Shown here in pieces: positions 7,914 to 16,753 of a DNA stretch of 53,758 bases (the first letter of the stretch is position 1; each line of letters opens with the position of its first letter). The notes below the pieces were generated by a model. The model was given only the letters and a program-made list of their open reading frames with translations. It made no database searches and was not told the origin of the DNA. Position numbers and translations under genes: made by a program. Origin of the DNA: an uncultured Candidatus Saccharibacteria bacterium (lineage in GTDB: Bacteria; Patescibacteriota; Saccharimonadia; Saccharimonadales; Saccharimonadaceae); contig CAPKVJ010000007.1 in assembly GCA_948648655.1 (NCBI GenBank), positions 1-53,758 of the forward strand. Reading direction: 5' to 3'.

Positions 7914-8533
7914 TGCAAAAGACCAAAAGTCGGGTATTATCCGTCTTAACGCCGATACTGCTCGTAGTAGTCGGAATATCAATTTTCAGGATAGCTTCGG
8001 CTGAAGAAAAACGCATGATAAACTCCAATCCGCATGATCCGGTTTGGGGTAACGAACGCGAATTTCTCCGCTTATTCAAGGTGGAGGAAGGCGACATGCA
8101 GCTACATGCATCCAGCCTTGCGTCAGATGCGTTTACCTTCACCGATGAGGGGATCTATTCGTTCGTAACACTTTGTCACAATGCATCGGAAGAAGAATTG
8201 AAGGACGTATGTTTACACTTATCATATCCAGATTGTATGAGATATGGTAAGCCGAATATTGCCACCGCCACTATTGAATGGCGAACGGCGAACGGCGAAA
8301 CCGGTTCAGCTGTTTCAGATATTGTACTTGAGCCAGCCGAAGATATGGCTATGCAGGCACGAGACGTGTATATAGTCGTTAATGACGTAGCTGGAAATGC
8401 AGTACCATTCGACAGGCAAGTATCGATTGTTAGTGGCACTGTCACGCAGGACATTTATCTGGGTGCATTGCCCGCCGGAGAGATTGGCAGCTACACAATT
8501 TTTGTAGCTAGCCATGTGCGGTCAATAATTTGA
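7913..8533 (+). CDS. Exported protein of unknown family
   Basis: A 206-residue protein with an N-terminal signal or anchor helix (residues 8-29, cleavage plausible after IASA). The mature part is acidic and beta-rich (SFVTLCHNASEEELKDVCLH; TVTQDIYLGALPAGEIGSY). It resembles in style the larger exported protein at 44836-46056: each opens with a signal, then describes a folded extracellular region. No enzymatic motif was found. It probably shares a transcript with the lipoprotein gene 46 bp downstream. Confidence 0.65.
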   Translation: MQKTKSRVLSVLTPILLVVVGISIFRIASAEEKRMINSNPHDPVWGNEREFLRLFKVEEGDMQLHASSLASDAFTFTDEGIYSFVTLCHNASEEELKDVCLHLSYPDCMRYGKPNIATATIEWRTANGETGSAVSDIVLEPAEDMAMQARDVYIVVNDVAGNAVPFDRQVSIVSGTVTQDIYLGALPAGEIGSYTIFVASHVRSII

Positions 8534-8579
8534 CCTCCAAATAAGATTTTCATTCAAAGAAAGGGAGTGGTTCTAAAAA

Positions 8580-9179
8580 ATGAAAATCAAGGAGTTATTT
8601 ATAGTAGCTTTATTTTGCTGCACGTTGATAGCTGGCTGCGACGCCATGACTACTAGAGAGCTTGACGATCCTAGTGATTTTGCTCGGATTCAAGATTGGG
8701 ATGGGGCAAGCAGATTCTATTATGAGGACTTCGAGACGAAAGAATATGACCTGGAGTCTGATGATTGTCTCATAGGGGTTTATTGCGACCCCAGCATTAT
8801 CCCCGAGCTCAAAGATCTTGATGGCACTTTTAATGGCTCAATTGTCATCTCATTGCCATTAAAAGTTTTGGATAAGGCGCCCATCGAGCTCAATGCGTCG
8901 TTAAATCTTGGCAATAGCCAAGAGTCGGGCCAAATTGCATGTACAATTATCTTGACTAATCGGTTAGGGGAGACTGTGTCTCTGCAGCCTACCTTTTTTA
9001 ACGATGACGGTACTACGGCAAAACTCACAGCCCTTTGCGTTGACCGTGAAGGCTACGAAAGTGAGATTGATGTGGCGTCGGTTGCGCTACCAAATGCAAT
9101 ACTGATTACTATTCCTCTGGATGGGATCAGTGCTAGCGATCCGCAAACGATTTATTTGCGGATGAAAACGGTAAAATAA
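8580..9179 (+). CDS. Predicted lipoprotein
   Basis: A 199-residue protein with a type II signal peptide: a basic start (MKIK), a hydrophobic stretch and the lipobox LIAGC with the lipidated Cys at position 20. The mature domain is acidic and beta-strand-rich; function unknown. The ribosome binding site GAAAGGGAGTGG lies between short AGAA/TTCT arms, a weak version of the looped sites seen before other genes. It probably forms a two-gene surface-protein unit with the upstream gene, ended by the terminator at 9193. Confidence 0.7.
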   Translation: MKIKELFIVALFCCTLIAGCDAMTTRELDDPSDFARIQDWDGASRFYYEDFETKEYDLESDDCLIGVYCDPSIIPELKDLDGTFNGSIVISLPLKVLDKAPIELNASLNLGNSQESGQIACTIILTNRLGETVSLQPTFFNDDGTTAKLTALCVDREGYESEIDVASVALPNAILITIPLDGISASDPQTIYLRMKTVK

Positions 9180-9192
9180 AGCTAATGGTAGA

Positions 9193-9223
9193 GGGTGCCA
9201 CTAGTACTACGGCGCCCTTTTTT
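9193..9223 (+). terminator. Intrinsic terminator
   Basis: GGGTGCC pairs with GGCGCCC, followed by T6. Confidence 0.85.
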
Positions 9224-9227
9224 CTGT

Positions 9228-9233
9228 TATAAT
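9228..9233 (+). promoter_or_regulatory. -10 box of uvrB (leaderless)
   Basis: TATAAT ends 8 bp before the A of the uvrB ATG at 9242, with no Shine-Dalgarno between, so transcription should begin at or next to the start codon. Confidence 0.6.
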
Positions 9234-9241
9234 ATAAATAT

Positions 9242-11404
9242 ATGCCCAAGTTTGAGTTAGTTTCTAAATATCAGCCTACCGGCGATCAGCCTTTTGCCAT
9301 TAAGCAATTGACCGAAGGACTAAATGCTGGGATTCGCGAACAGACTTTGCTCGGTGTCACTGGCTCGGGCAAGACTTTTACGATGGCAAATATCATCCAG
9401 AATGTGCAGAAGCCGACCTTAATCCTCGCTCACAACAAAACTCTCGCTGCCCAGCTTTATGCCGAGTTCCGTGAATTTTTCCCCAAAAACGAGGTACATT
9501 ATTTCGTTAGCTATTTCGATTACTATCAGCCAGAAGCCTATATTGCTTCGACTGATACTTATATTGAAAAAGATTCTGCCATTAATGATGAAATTGACCG
9601 CTTGCGCCACGCCGCGACAGTTGCTCTCTTGACGCGACCAGACACCATCGTTGTCGCTTCGGTGTCCTGTATTTATGGCATCGGCTCACCCGACCATTAC
9701 ACCGAAATGTCGCTGGCACTGATTAAGGGTGGTGGCGTCTGGAAAATTGCTGGGGCTGGGCAGGGCAACTCTTCGATAGGGGGTGCGGAGCTCACGAGCG
9801 AGCATGCAGTGCGCGAGTCCCGTAACGACGGGCACGAGCGACACGTCCCTAGAGAAGGGGTTGCCCTGCCCAGTCTAGTAAACGTCCAGACCCAAGCCCC
9901 TGATTCTTTGAGCCAGCAAAACTTTATCAAGTATCTCGTCGCCATGCAATACCACCGCAACGATCTCGCTTTTGAACGTGGTAATTTTCGTGTCATGGGT
10001 GATACCGTTGACCTTTTCCCAGCAAGCGGGGAATGGGCTTATCGTTTTGAATTTGGTTTTGACACACTTGAGACCGTGCGCATTATTGATTCTTTGACCG
10101 CCGAGACCCGCGAGAAACCCGATCGCATCCATATCTTCCCAAATACTCACTACGCTACTCCTAAAGATCAGCTTGAGACTGCCCTAGACGGCATCCAAAA
10201 AGAGTTCGACGAACGTCTGAAATACTTTGAAAAACACGAAAAGTTTCTTGAAGCTCAACGTTTAAGCCAGCGTACGAAGTACGATTTGGAAATGCTCAAG
10301 GAAACCGGCTTCGTGAAAGGAATTGAAAACTATTCTCGTCATCTTGACGGGCGCAAAGCCGGCCAGCCACCAGCAACTTTGATTGACTTTTTCCCGAAGG
10401 ATTTTTTGCTCCTTGTTGATGAGAGCCACATGACGCTCCCCCAAGTGCGTGGTATGTATAATGGTGATCATGCGCGCAAGATGACGCTAGTTGATTATGG
10501 TTTTCGTCTGCCCAGTGCGCTAGATAATCGCCCCTTGACTTTTCCCGAATTCCAGAAACGTATCAGCCAAGCGATTTATGTCTCGGCGACGCCCGGTCAG
10601 TACGAACTTGAAAATTCCCCCAAACCTGCCGAGCAGGTCATTCGACCAACTGGTTTGCTTGACCCCGAGATTGAAGTCCGCTCTAGCGAGGGGCAAATTG
10701 ATAATTTAATGGAAGAAATCGATAAACGCATCGCCAAAGGTCAGCGTACTCTCGTGACGACTCTAACCAAACGCATGGCCGAAGATCTGACAGATTATCT
10801 CAAGGAGCGCGATATTAAAGTTGCCTATATCCATTCCGACATCAATACACTTGAGCGTGGCGATATTTTGCGCGATTTGCGTGCCGGAGTTTATGATGTT
10901 CTGGTTGGGATCAACTTGTTACGCGAAGGTTTGGATTTGCCCGAAGTTTCACTAGTGGCAATTTTGGACGCCGACAAAGAGGGTTTTTTGCGTAGTGAGA
11001 GTGCGCTAATTCAGACCATCGGTCGCGCTGCTCGTCACGAAAATGGCCATGTAATTATGTATGCTGACAACATCACCGAAAGTATGGAAAAAGCCATCTC
11101 CGAAACCAACCGCCGCCGCGAAATTCAAAAAGAATACAATATTGAGCATAATATTACCCCACATTCCGTCAAAAAAGATATCTCGGCCGGCCTACGCGCT
11201 ATTATTCCAGAAAAAGAAGAAGCCACGAAATTAGATTTGAAGCGTGTGCCGCGCGAAGAATTGCCGACTTTGATCAAAGAGCTGCAATCTCAAATGCAAC
11301 TCGCTGCGGCGAATCTTGACTTTGAAAAGGCCGCTATGCTGCGCGACCAAATCAACGAAATCAAAGCCCAAAAAGAGCAGAAAAAAGGACGCCCAGCTAG
11401 TTAG
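9242..11404 (+). CDS. uvrB: UvrABC system protein B with an in-frame insertion
   Basis: The DNA-damage verification helicase of nucleotide excision repair; it receives DNA from UvrA and recruits UvrC. Walker A GVTGSGKT is at 39-46, the beta-hairpin region has YYQPEAYI, the DEAD-like box reads DESH, helicase motif VI contains QTIGRAARH, and a UVR domain ends the protein (about 675-710). It is 720 residues against the usual 660-680. The excess is one segment at about residues 165-221, within the normally compact region between SCIYGIGSPD and the QYHRND motif. That segment is encoded by a palindromic repeat (see 9737-9891). Confidence 0.95.
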   Translation: MPKFELVSKYQPTGDQPFAIKQLTEGLNAGIREQTLLGVTGSGKTFTMANIIQNVQKPTLILAHNKTLAAQLYAEFREFFPKNEVHYFVSYFDYYQPEAYIASTDTYIEKDSAINDEIDRLRHAATVALLTRPDTIVVASVSCIYGIGSPDHYTEMSLALIKGGGVWKIAGAGQGNSSIGGAELTSEHAVRESRNDGHERHVPREGVALPSLVNVQTQAPDSLSQQNFIKYLVAMQYHRNDLAFERGNFRVMGDTVDLFPASGEWAYRFEFGFDTLETVRIIDSLTAETREKPDRIHIFPNTHYATPKDQLETALDGIQKEFDERLKYFEKHEKFLEAQRLSQRTKYDLEMLKETGFVKGIENYSRHLDGRKAGQPPATLIDFFPKDFLLLVDESHMTLPQVRGMYNGDHARKMTLVDYGFRLPSALDNRPLTFPEFQKRISQAIYVSATPGQYELENSPKPAEQVIRPTGLLDPEIEVRSSEGQIDNLMEEIDKRIAKGQRTLVTTLTKRMAEDLTDYLKERDIKVAYIHSDINTLERGDILRDLRAGVYDVLVGINLLREGLDLPEVSLVAILDADKEGFLRSESALIQTIGRAARHENGHVIMYADNITESMEKAISETNRRREIQKEYNIEHNITPHSVKKDISAGLRAIIPEKEEATKLDLKRVPREELPTLIKELQSQMQLAAANLDFEKAAMLRDQINEIKAQKEQKKGRPAS
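9737..9891 (+). repeat. Palindromic element inserted in frame in uvrB
   Basis: A perfect 14-bp inverted repeat, CTGGGCAGGGCAAC (9756-9769) with GTTGCCCTGCCCAG (9860-9873), encloses a second hairpin CCCGT-AACG-ACGGG (9819-9832). Short outer arms GTCTGG/CCAGAC lie at 9737 and 9886. The inside contains CGGAGCT, ACGAGCG and GCGACACG, all with close counterparts in the obgE element at 44281-44391. It corresponds to residues absent from ordinary UvrB. Confidence 0.7.
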
Positions 11405-11460
11405 CTATTAGCGTCCCATACCATATAATTATATGGTCAACTTCCGGCGACTCGCCCAGC

Positions 11461-12177
11461 CTAGCGCCCGTATCCCATCGCGACTTTCCAGTCAGCCAAA
11501 ATACGACACATCAAGCCCCAGCCTTCTTCCGTCAGATAGAAACGCGAGAATCGCATATAATCATCGCTGCTGTCAGAAGAAGGATTTGGCAACGAGAGCC
11601 GGTAATAAAACACTTTTCTTAAATCACCAGTTTTGTAATTTTCGCAGAGTTTTAATTCTCCGCGTAAACTTGTCTCAATTTCATTACGCAAGTCTTCGTA
11701 GGCTTGCTGCACTTCTGCTTGCTCTTCCCGTATGATCTGCATCTCTGTACTCCAGTTTTGCATCCGTGTCAGATTAACCCGGAGTTTGGAGATTTGCTTT
11801 TTGCTGAAGAAGAAATGGCATTTAGCCCCTTTGGGATAGCTGTACTTGAAGAAGTTCCAACCGCATACCCACGCAGCCAAAACCAATGCCATTACAATCG
11901 TGGCAAAAAGATTGAATTTCCAACCAGTATAAGGTGCATTCAAAGCCCCTATTCCGTATAGGAAAAGTACATATGCTGCCGCCACGATCATGCCGACAGT
12001 CAGTCTAATCAGCAATTCTCGTGTGCCGATCAAATAGTAGATCGGAATATCAGTAAATGCTCCTTCCTGACCTTTGCGTTGACTTTCTATGGCTTCGATT
12101 AAGCCTCGCGCACGGTCTCGCCTCCTGACAAAACCAATTCTGCTTACTTTTCTAAAACTATTTTTTCTTGCTCCCAT
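11461..12177 (-). CDS. Two-TM membrane protein with coiled-coil region
   Basis: A 238-residue protein of unrecognised family. It has a basic N-terminus (about residues 1-40), two TM helices (about 55-75 and 88-108), then a cytoplasmic domain with a helical, charged stretch (MQIIREEQAEVQQAYEDL) and a globular tail ending DWKVAMGYGR. The ribosome binding site AAGGAGG is strong. Transcription comes from the minus-strand family promoter at 12249-12277, divergent from the racemase gene. Confidence 0.65.
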   Translation of the reverse strand: MGARKNSFRKVSRIGFVRRRDRARGLIEAIESQRKGQEGAFTDIPIYYLIGTRELLIRLTVGMIVAAAYVLFLYGIGALNAPYTGWKFNLFATIVMALVLAAWVCGWNFFKYSYPKGAKCHFFFSKKQISKLRVNLTRMQNWSTEMQIIREEQAEVQQAYEDLRNEIETSLRGELKLCENYKTGDLRKVFYYRLSLPNPSSDSSDDYMRFSRFYLTEEGWGLMCRILADWKVAMGYGR

Positions 12178-12248
12178 TCACATCGCCTCCTTTTTTAATT
12201 TTTTGGCGGTTTTCCACCAAAAACGCTAGGGAGCTACCCTCTACTACC

Positions 12249-12277
12249 ATTGTAGCACAGATTTGCAAAAATGTCAA
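12249..12277 (-). promoter_or_regulatory. Family promoter, minus strand
   Basis: TTGACA, 17 bp, TACAAT within CTGTGCTACAATGG. It drives the membrane protein ending at 11461. Its -35 lies 7 bp from the -35 of the divergent plus-strand promoter. Confidence 0.8.
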
Positions 12278-12284
12278 GTATAGA

Positions 12285-12313
12285 TTGACTTTCACTGCTG
12301 ATATATCTATAAT
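12285..12313 (+). promoter_or_regulatory. Promoter of the racemase gene
   Basis: TTGACT (12285-12290), 17 bp, TATAAT (12308-12313). Expected start near 12320. Confidence 0.75.
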
Positions 12314-12394
12314 ATATTGCATAATATGGTGGGATATAGCATTTTTAACTTTTGGCTAGTTTTCTCACCGAACAGAGAATGGAGGGAATCAAAT

Positions 12395-13201
12395 ATGACC
12401 GATGAAGTAAGGACAAGATTAGAGCAGCAGGGAATTGTTATGAATCAATCGTGGCCACGATTGGGGATCTTAACCGGGTTAAGTCCCCAATCATCCAAAG
12501 AATATTACATTAAGCTGTGCGACACAGTGAGTGAGCGGCTTGGCAATGGTAATGTACCACTTTTTACTGCCCAAAATATCAACTTTGGCTTAATCGAGGC
12601 TTTGATGAAAATGAATGAATGGGATGCTGTCAAAGAAGTCATTGATAATGCAATTTCGAGACTTGAGGACAGTGGCGCGCAGGCAGTTGCAGTTTGCTCT
12701 AATACCATTCATCGTGTGCTGGAGGACATGACGGAGCGACATCATGCTCCATTGATTCATATTGGTGATTGTGTCGCCGCAGAGATCAAACGTCTGGAAT
12801 TGTCGCGAGTCGGTTTTCTTGGCACAGCCACTAGCATGTCGGAGGAATTTATGCTGGGGCATCTGGAAAAGTCTGGCGCCGAAATTTTTGTTCCCGACGA
12901 GAGTGCTTGTCGAGAAATCGACCGCATAATTTTCGAAGAGCTTTGTCGCGATGTCGCCTACCGCGATGAATCGCGCACGATGATCCTGGACACTATTTCC
13001 GATATGATCACCAAGTATAGCATTGAGGGAGTAATCTTGGGCTGTACCGAGCTACCTCTCATCATCAACGAATCAGTGCAAGAGCATTTCTGTCTCGCGA
13101 CCAGTACACCAATCGGCTTTAGATTTATCGATTCGGAAACCGTTCATATTGAGGCGATCGCCGATTATTGTTGTAATCGCAAGCTCCCCCAGCTTCAATG
13201 A
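12395..13201 (+). CDS. Aspartate/glutamate racemase family protein
   Basis: A cofactor-independent two-cysteine racemase fold. Both catalytic Cys motifs are present: AVCSNTIH and LGCTELPLI. The family interconverts L- and D-Asp or Glu (or hydantoins), and the CTELPLI form is typical of the Asp/Glu racemase group rather than MurI. A supply of a D-amino acid for peptidoglycan is a plausible role. ATG 12395 is chosen over upstream in-frame ATG 12317 because it has GGAGGG in front and the latter lies before the expected transcription start. It is 268 residues, a little longer than typical at about 230. Confidence 0.85.
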   Translation: MTDEVRTRLEQQGIVMNQSWPRLGILTGLSPQSSKEYYIKLCDTVSERLGNGNVPLFTAQNINFGLIEALMKMNEWDAVKEVIDNAISRLEDSGAQAVAVCSNTIHRVLEDMTERHHAPLIHIGDCVAAEIKRLELSRVGFLGTATSMSEEFMLGHLEKSGAEIFVPDESACREIDRIIFEELCRDVAYRDESRTMILDTISDMITKYSIEGVILGCTELPLIINESVQEHFCLATSTPIGFRFIDSETVHIEAIADYCCNRKLPQLQ

Positions 13202-13225
13202 TGGGAGCTAAATGCCAAAGGTAGT

Positions 13226-13258
13226 AAATAAGCTGGCACTTCGTGTCGGCTTATTTTT
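13226..13258 (+). terminator. Intrinsic terminator
   Basis: AAATAAGC pairs with GCTTATTT around an inner GGCAC/GTGTC stem, followed by T. Confidence 0.8.
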
Positions 13259-13281
13259 ATGAATTTAACTCGCCAAACCTC

Positions 13282-13310
13282 TTTACATTCCTTGAATAAT
13301 TAGTTATCAT
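13282..13310 (+). promoter_or_regulatory. Promoter of tuf
   Basis: TTTACA (13282-13287), 17 bp, TATCAT (13305-13310). Leader of about 60 nt, then AAAGGAG before the ATG. Confidence 0.5.
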
Positions 13311-13377
13311 ATAAGAGTAGAGTTGGGGCTGGTTGATATTAGTGCCTCGACAGAAATAATAATCAAAAGGAGAAAGA

Positions 13378-14562
13378 ATGGCAGAATTTGACCGTTCCAA
13401 GCCACATATTAACGTTGGTACGATGGGCCACGTTGATCACGGTAAAACTACCTTGACGGCTGCGATTACAAACGTTCTCGCAAAAAAACTTCCATCAGAC
13501 GTTAACAAAGCTGTTGCTTATGACCAAATCGATAACGCTCCAGAAGAGAGGCAGCGTGGTATTACTATCGCGACTTCTCACCAGGAGTACGAATCTGACA
13601 AGCGTCACTATGCTCACGTTGACATGCCAGGTCACGCCGACTACATTAAAAACATGATTACCGGTGCTGCGCAGGTCGATGGTGCGATTCTCGTGGTCGC
13701 TGCAAATGATGGTGCTTTGCCACAGACCAAAGAGCACGTTCTCTTGGCTCACCAGGTAAACGTTCCAAAGATTATTGTTTTCTTGAACAAAATGGACCTC
13801 GCTGATCCAGAACTCGTCGAACTCGTCGAGATGGATGTCCGCGAGCTGTTGAATAAATATGGCTATGATGGTGACAATACTCCAATTATCAAGGGTTCTG
13901 CTACAAAAGCTCTTGAGGGCGACGCTGCCAACGAAGATGCCATCATGGAACTTGTCAAGGCTATGGATGAATACTTTGACATCCCAGAACACGATTTTGA
14001 CAAACCATTCTTGATGCCAATCGAAGATGTCTTCTCTATCAAGGGTCGTGGTACTGTCGCTACTGGTCGTATCGAACAGGGCGTAGTCAAGATTAACGAC
14101 GAAGTTGAAATTGTTGGTTTGAAAGACACTCAAAAATCAGTTGTTACCGGTATCGAAGCTTTCCACAAGACTCTCGATGAAGGCCGCGCTGGTGATAACG
14201 CTGGTCTTCTACTTCGCGGTATCGAGCGTGATCAAATCGAACGTGGTCAAGTTATTGCTGCGCCAGGTAGCATCACTCCACATACCGAGTTTGAAGCACA
14301 GGTTTACATCTTGAAGAAGGAAGAAGGCGGTCGCCACACTCCATTCTCCAAAGGTTACAAACCACAGTTCTACTTCCGCACCACTGACGTGACTGGTGAA
14401 GTTGAACTTCCAGCTGACAAAGAGATTGTCATGCCTGGCGACACTGTGACCTTCAAGGTCAAGTTGCTTGCTCCAATCGCCATGAACAACAACGACCGTT
14501 TCGCTATCCGCGAAGGTGGCCGCACAGTTGGTTCTGGTGTTGTGACCAGCATCATCAAATAG
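13378..14562 (+). CDS. tuf: Elongation factor Tu
   Basis: A GTPase that brings aminoacyl-tRNA to the ribosome. The G motifs are clear: GHVDHGKT, ERQRGIT (switch I), DMPGHADY (Met in place of the more common Cys), NKMD and GSATKAL. Domains II and III follow in the normal order; at 394 residues it is of standard length. A strong AAGGAGAAAG site precedes the ATG. It stands alone with two hairpins downstream rather than in a str operon; rpsJ, often the next gene, lies 2.2 kb away in its own unit. Confidence 0.98.
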   Translation: MAEFDRSKPHINVGTMGHVDHGKTTLTAAITNVLAKKLPSDVNKAVAYDQIDNAPEERQRGITIATSHQEYESDKRHYAHVDMPGHADYIKNMITGAAQVDGAILVVAANDGALPQTKEHVLLAHQVNVPKIIVFLNKMDLADPELVELVEMDVRELLNKYGYDGDNTPIIKGSATKALEGDAANEDAIMELVKAMDEYFDIPEHDFDKPFLMPIEDVFSIKGRGTVATGRIEQGVVKINDEVEIVGLKDTQKSVVTGIEAFHKTLDEGRAGDNAGLLLRGIERDQIERGQVIAAPGSITPHTEFEAQVYILKKEEGGRHTPFSKGYKPQFYFRTTDVTGEVELPADKEIVMPGDTVTFKVKLLAPIAMNNNDRFAIREGGRTVGSGVVTSIIK

Positions 14563-14574
14563 CAAGAAGGTGAT

Positions 14575-14655
14575 AGAAGGGAAAGGCAATTCTTTCCCTT
14601 CTAGGTTAATACCGTCACTTCTAGTAGCAAAACCTCCGGACTATCCGGAGGTTTT
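14575..14655 (+). terminator. Two hairpins after tuf
   Basis: AGAAGGGAAAG/CTTTCCCTTCT at 14575-14602 (no T run), then AAAACCTCCGG/CCGGAGGTTTT at 14629-14655, the likely terminator. Confidence 0.75.
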
Positions 14656-14687
14656 GTGCTTATAAGCTGAACGGTCACTTTAAACCC

Positions 14688-14727
14688 CTAAAAATAAAAC
14701 AGGGCTACCGAAACTTCGGCAACCCTT
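14688..14727 (-). terminator. Terminator of the minus-strand membrane gene
   Basis: On the minus strand GGGTTGCCGAA pairs with TTCGGTAGCCC and is followed by TGTTTTATTTTT. Confidence 0.75.
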
Positions 14728-14739
14728 ACACAGCACTTT

Positions 14740-15330
14740 TTAGTGAGAATCTTTTTCAATATCTTCAAAAGATTCTCCCACCATATTACGCAGCTCATTC
14801 AAAGCGACCTCTTCCGGATTTGATACGCTATCCGCAAATGTTTTCAAGAATGTACGCGACAAACCGGCATGGTACTCGTAATGACTTAAACGCCTAACCG
14901 CTCGAGGTATGATTCTTGATAGTCTCAATAGCGAGATAAACCCAAGCCAAATTATAACCCATGCCCAGATCGGATGATAAGTACCTTTGGCCCATAGCAC
15001 CTTTACAATACAACATATCGACATAGTGACAAGCGGTGCCGTTAAGTAGCTCTCAAACTTTGTGAGCCCTAGCTTATACATTGCAAAACTGCTTAAAGTC
15101 TCATAAGATCTCTTATATAAGCTAGAGCAAATCAGCCAGAAGATTACACCGCTAATAATACCTTTCTTTGACCAGCCAAACAGATGATAGGCCAAGTCAA
15201 AGGCTACAATTGCGGCTATAGCAGGAAAACCAATAATCCGCATGCGAAAACCTGGATTATTTCGCATCTCTGACCAAAAATTGTGCCAACGTCTTCTCAA
15301 CTCATACTCAAATTCTTTTCTCTTCGTCAT
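14740..15330 (-). CDS. Polytopic membrane protein
   Basis: Not recognised. A 196-residue protein with a charged N-terminus (about residues 1-30) and four hydrophobic segments (about 32-50, 57-72, 95-113 and 121-138), then a soluble C-terminal tail of about 55 residues rich in acidic residues and ending DIEKDSH. The ribosome binding site AAAGGAGG is good. It has its own family promoter (15397-15425) and terminator, so it is a free-standing unit placed between tuf and the CDF transporter. Confidence 0.65.
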   Translation of the reverse strand: MTKRKEFEYELRRRWHNFWSEMRNNPGFRMRIIGFPAIAAIVAFDLAYHLFGWSKKGIISGVIFWLICSSLYKRSYETLSSFAMYKLGLTKFESYLTAPLVTMSICCIVKVLWAKGTYHPIWAWVIIWLGFISLLRLSRIIPRAVRRLSHYEYHAGLSRTFLKTFADSVSNPEEVALNELRNMVGESFEDIEKDSH

Positions 15331-15396
15331 GAGTATACCTCCTTTGAATAGTATTGAGCGCTCTTAAAGAACAAAGACAGAACACCCTCTTCCTCC

Positions 15397-15425
15397 ATTA
15401 TAGCATATATTTTATAAAAAGTCAA
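15397..15425 (-). promoter_or_regulatory. Family promoter, minus strand
   Basis: TTGACT, 17 bp, TATAAT within ATGCTATAATGG. Confidence 0.82.
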
Positions 15426-15516
15426 TGACAATAGCCATCCTCTTTTCTTGATAACTGCTTTCGGTAAACCTTATCGAAAATCTTGCACATCTACTAAATT
15501 TTGCTATCATATAATG

Positions 15517-16626
15517 ATGAATCGCGAAAAATCCATTATTTGTGTTAGTGCTGTCGGTATCGTCACTAATGTTATTCTAGTGGGATTCAAGATGCTGGTC
15601 GGCGTCGTGGCTGGCTCAATAGCTATTATACTCGATGCTGTGAATAACTTAACCGACGTATTGTCATCGGTAGTGACAATCATCGGTGCCAAACTTGCTA
15701 ATCGCCGTCCCGACGAAGAACACCCCTATGGGCATGGCCGCTATGAGCATTTGACGACTTTACTCATAGGCGTAATCATCCTAGCGACCGGTATTATGGC
15801 ACTTGCGGAATCCATCCCAAAGGTCATTCATCCCGAACTTGCCGACTATTCGTGGGCTACCATCATCGTAATTGTGGCGGCCACTGTAGCCAAACTCGTA
15901 TTAGGATTTTACGTGCGCCGTGCTGGCAAAAAATATGCCTCCAAAAGTCTTGTTGCCTCCGGCGTGGATGCTTTATTTGACGCGTTGCTTTCTCTGGCGA
16001 CGCTAATTGGTATTGCGGTGACACTGATTTTTCAGATTAGCATTGACGGCATTCTGGGCGTAATAATCTCACTTTTCATTCTTAAAGCCAGTATCAGCAT
16101 TCTCGCCGAAGCCTCCGATGAAATTCTGGGACGCACTGCCGACCCAGAGCTAATGCGCAAAATCAAAGACCTGATCTGTACTTTTCCAGAGGTCAGTGGT
16201 GCTTACGACCTAATGCTGCATAGCTATGGCCCCACCGAGCTAATTGGCTCCGTCCAAATTCAAGTCCCAGACCGCCTCACTGCCAAAGAAATCCACCGGC
16301 TTGCTCGAGAGATCGCACAGCGCGTTTATAATAAGTATAACGCCCGTCTAACCATTGGCGTCTATGCCGAAAATACCGATGATGCTGCCTATCGCACTAT
16401 GCGTGGAGAAATCCTGAATATTGTCAATCAGTATCCAGAGATTCATCAGGTGCACGGCCTATACATAGACGATGAAGCTCGGCTAATCACCTTTGACATC
16501 GTCATCCCTATTAGCTATTCCCAAAAATCCGAGCTCAAAAATAAGCTTTCGCGCGCCCTACACAAGACTTTTCCAGATTATAAAACCTTAATTGCCATTG
16601 ATTTTGATCTAGAGAGCTCAAAATAA
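15517..16626 (+). CDS. Cation diffusion facilitator transporter
   Basis: A CDF-family efflux protein that exports divalent metal (Zn, Fe or Mn) in exchange for protons. The first metal site is seen in DAVNNLTD on TM2 and the second in VDALFDAL on TM5; HPYGHGRYE between TM2 and TM3 is a family mark. About six TM helices are followed by a cytoplasmic ferredoxin-like domain, then a second C-terminal extension from about residue 285, so the protein (369 residues) is longer than simple CDFs. The start at 15517 (MNREKS) matches where the family begins; a TATAAT at 15510-15515 abuts it, too close for that promoter to serve this start. Confidence 0.92.
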   Translation: MNREKSIICVSAVGIVTNVILVGFKMLVGVVAGSIAIILDAVNNLTDVLSSVVTIIGAKLANRRPDEEHPYGHGRYEHLTTLLIGVIILATGIMALAESIPKVIHPELADYSWATIIVIVAATVAKLVLGFYVRRAGKKYASKSLVASGVDALFDALLSLATLIGIAVTLIFQISIDGILGVIISLFILKASISILAEASDEILGRTADPELMRKIKDLICTFPEVSGAYDLMLHSYGPTELIGSVQIQVPDRLTAKEIHRLAREIAQRVYNKYNARLTIGVYAENTDDAAYRTMRGEILNIVNQYPEIHQVHGLYIDDEARLITFDIVIPISYSQKSELKNKLSRALHKTFPDYKTLIAIDFDLESSK

Positions 16627-16635
16627 CACAAAATA

Positions 16636-16664
16636 TTGACTTTTTACCACAAGTGTGATACAAT
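16636..16664 (+). promoter_or_regulatory. Family promoter of rpsJ
   Basis: TTGACT, 17 bp, TACAAT within AAGTGTGATACAATGGAA. The ~83-nt leader contains a tight AGACGG-T-CCGTCT hairpin at about 16703, a possible ribosomal-protein control site. Confidence 0.85.
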
Positions 16665-16753
16665 GGAAATATAAGCTAATAAATATTGCTATAAAAATTC
16701 ATAGACGGTCCGTCTAGAGACCATCTGAAGTTATATAGCGAAGAAAGGGAAAT

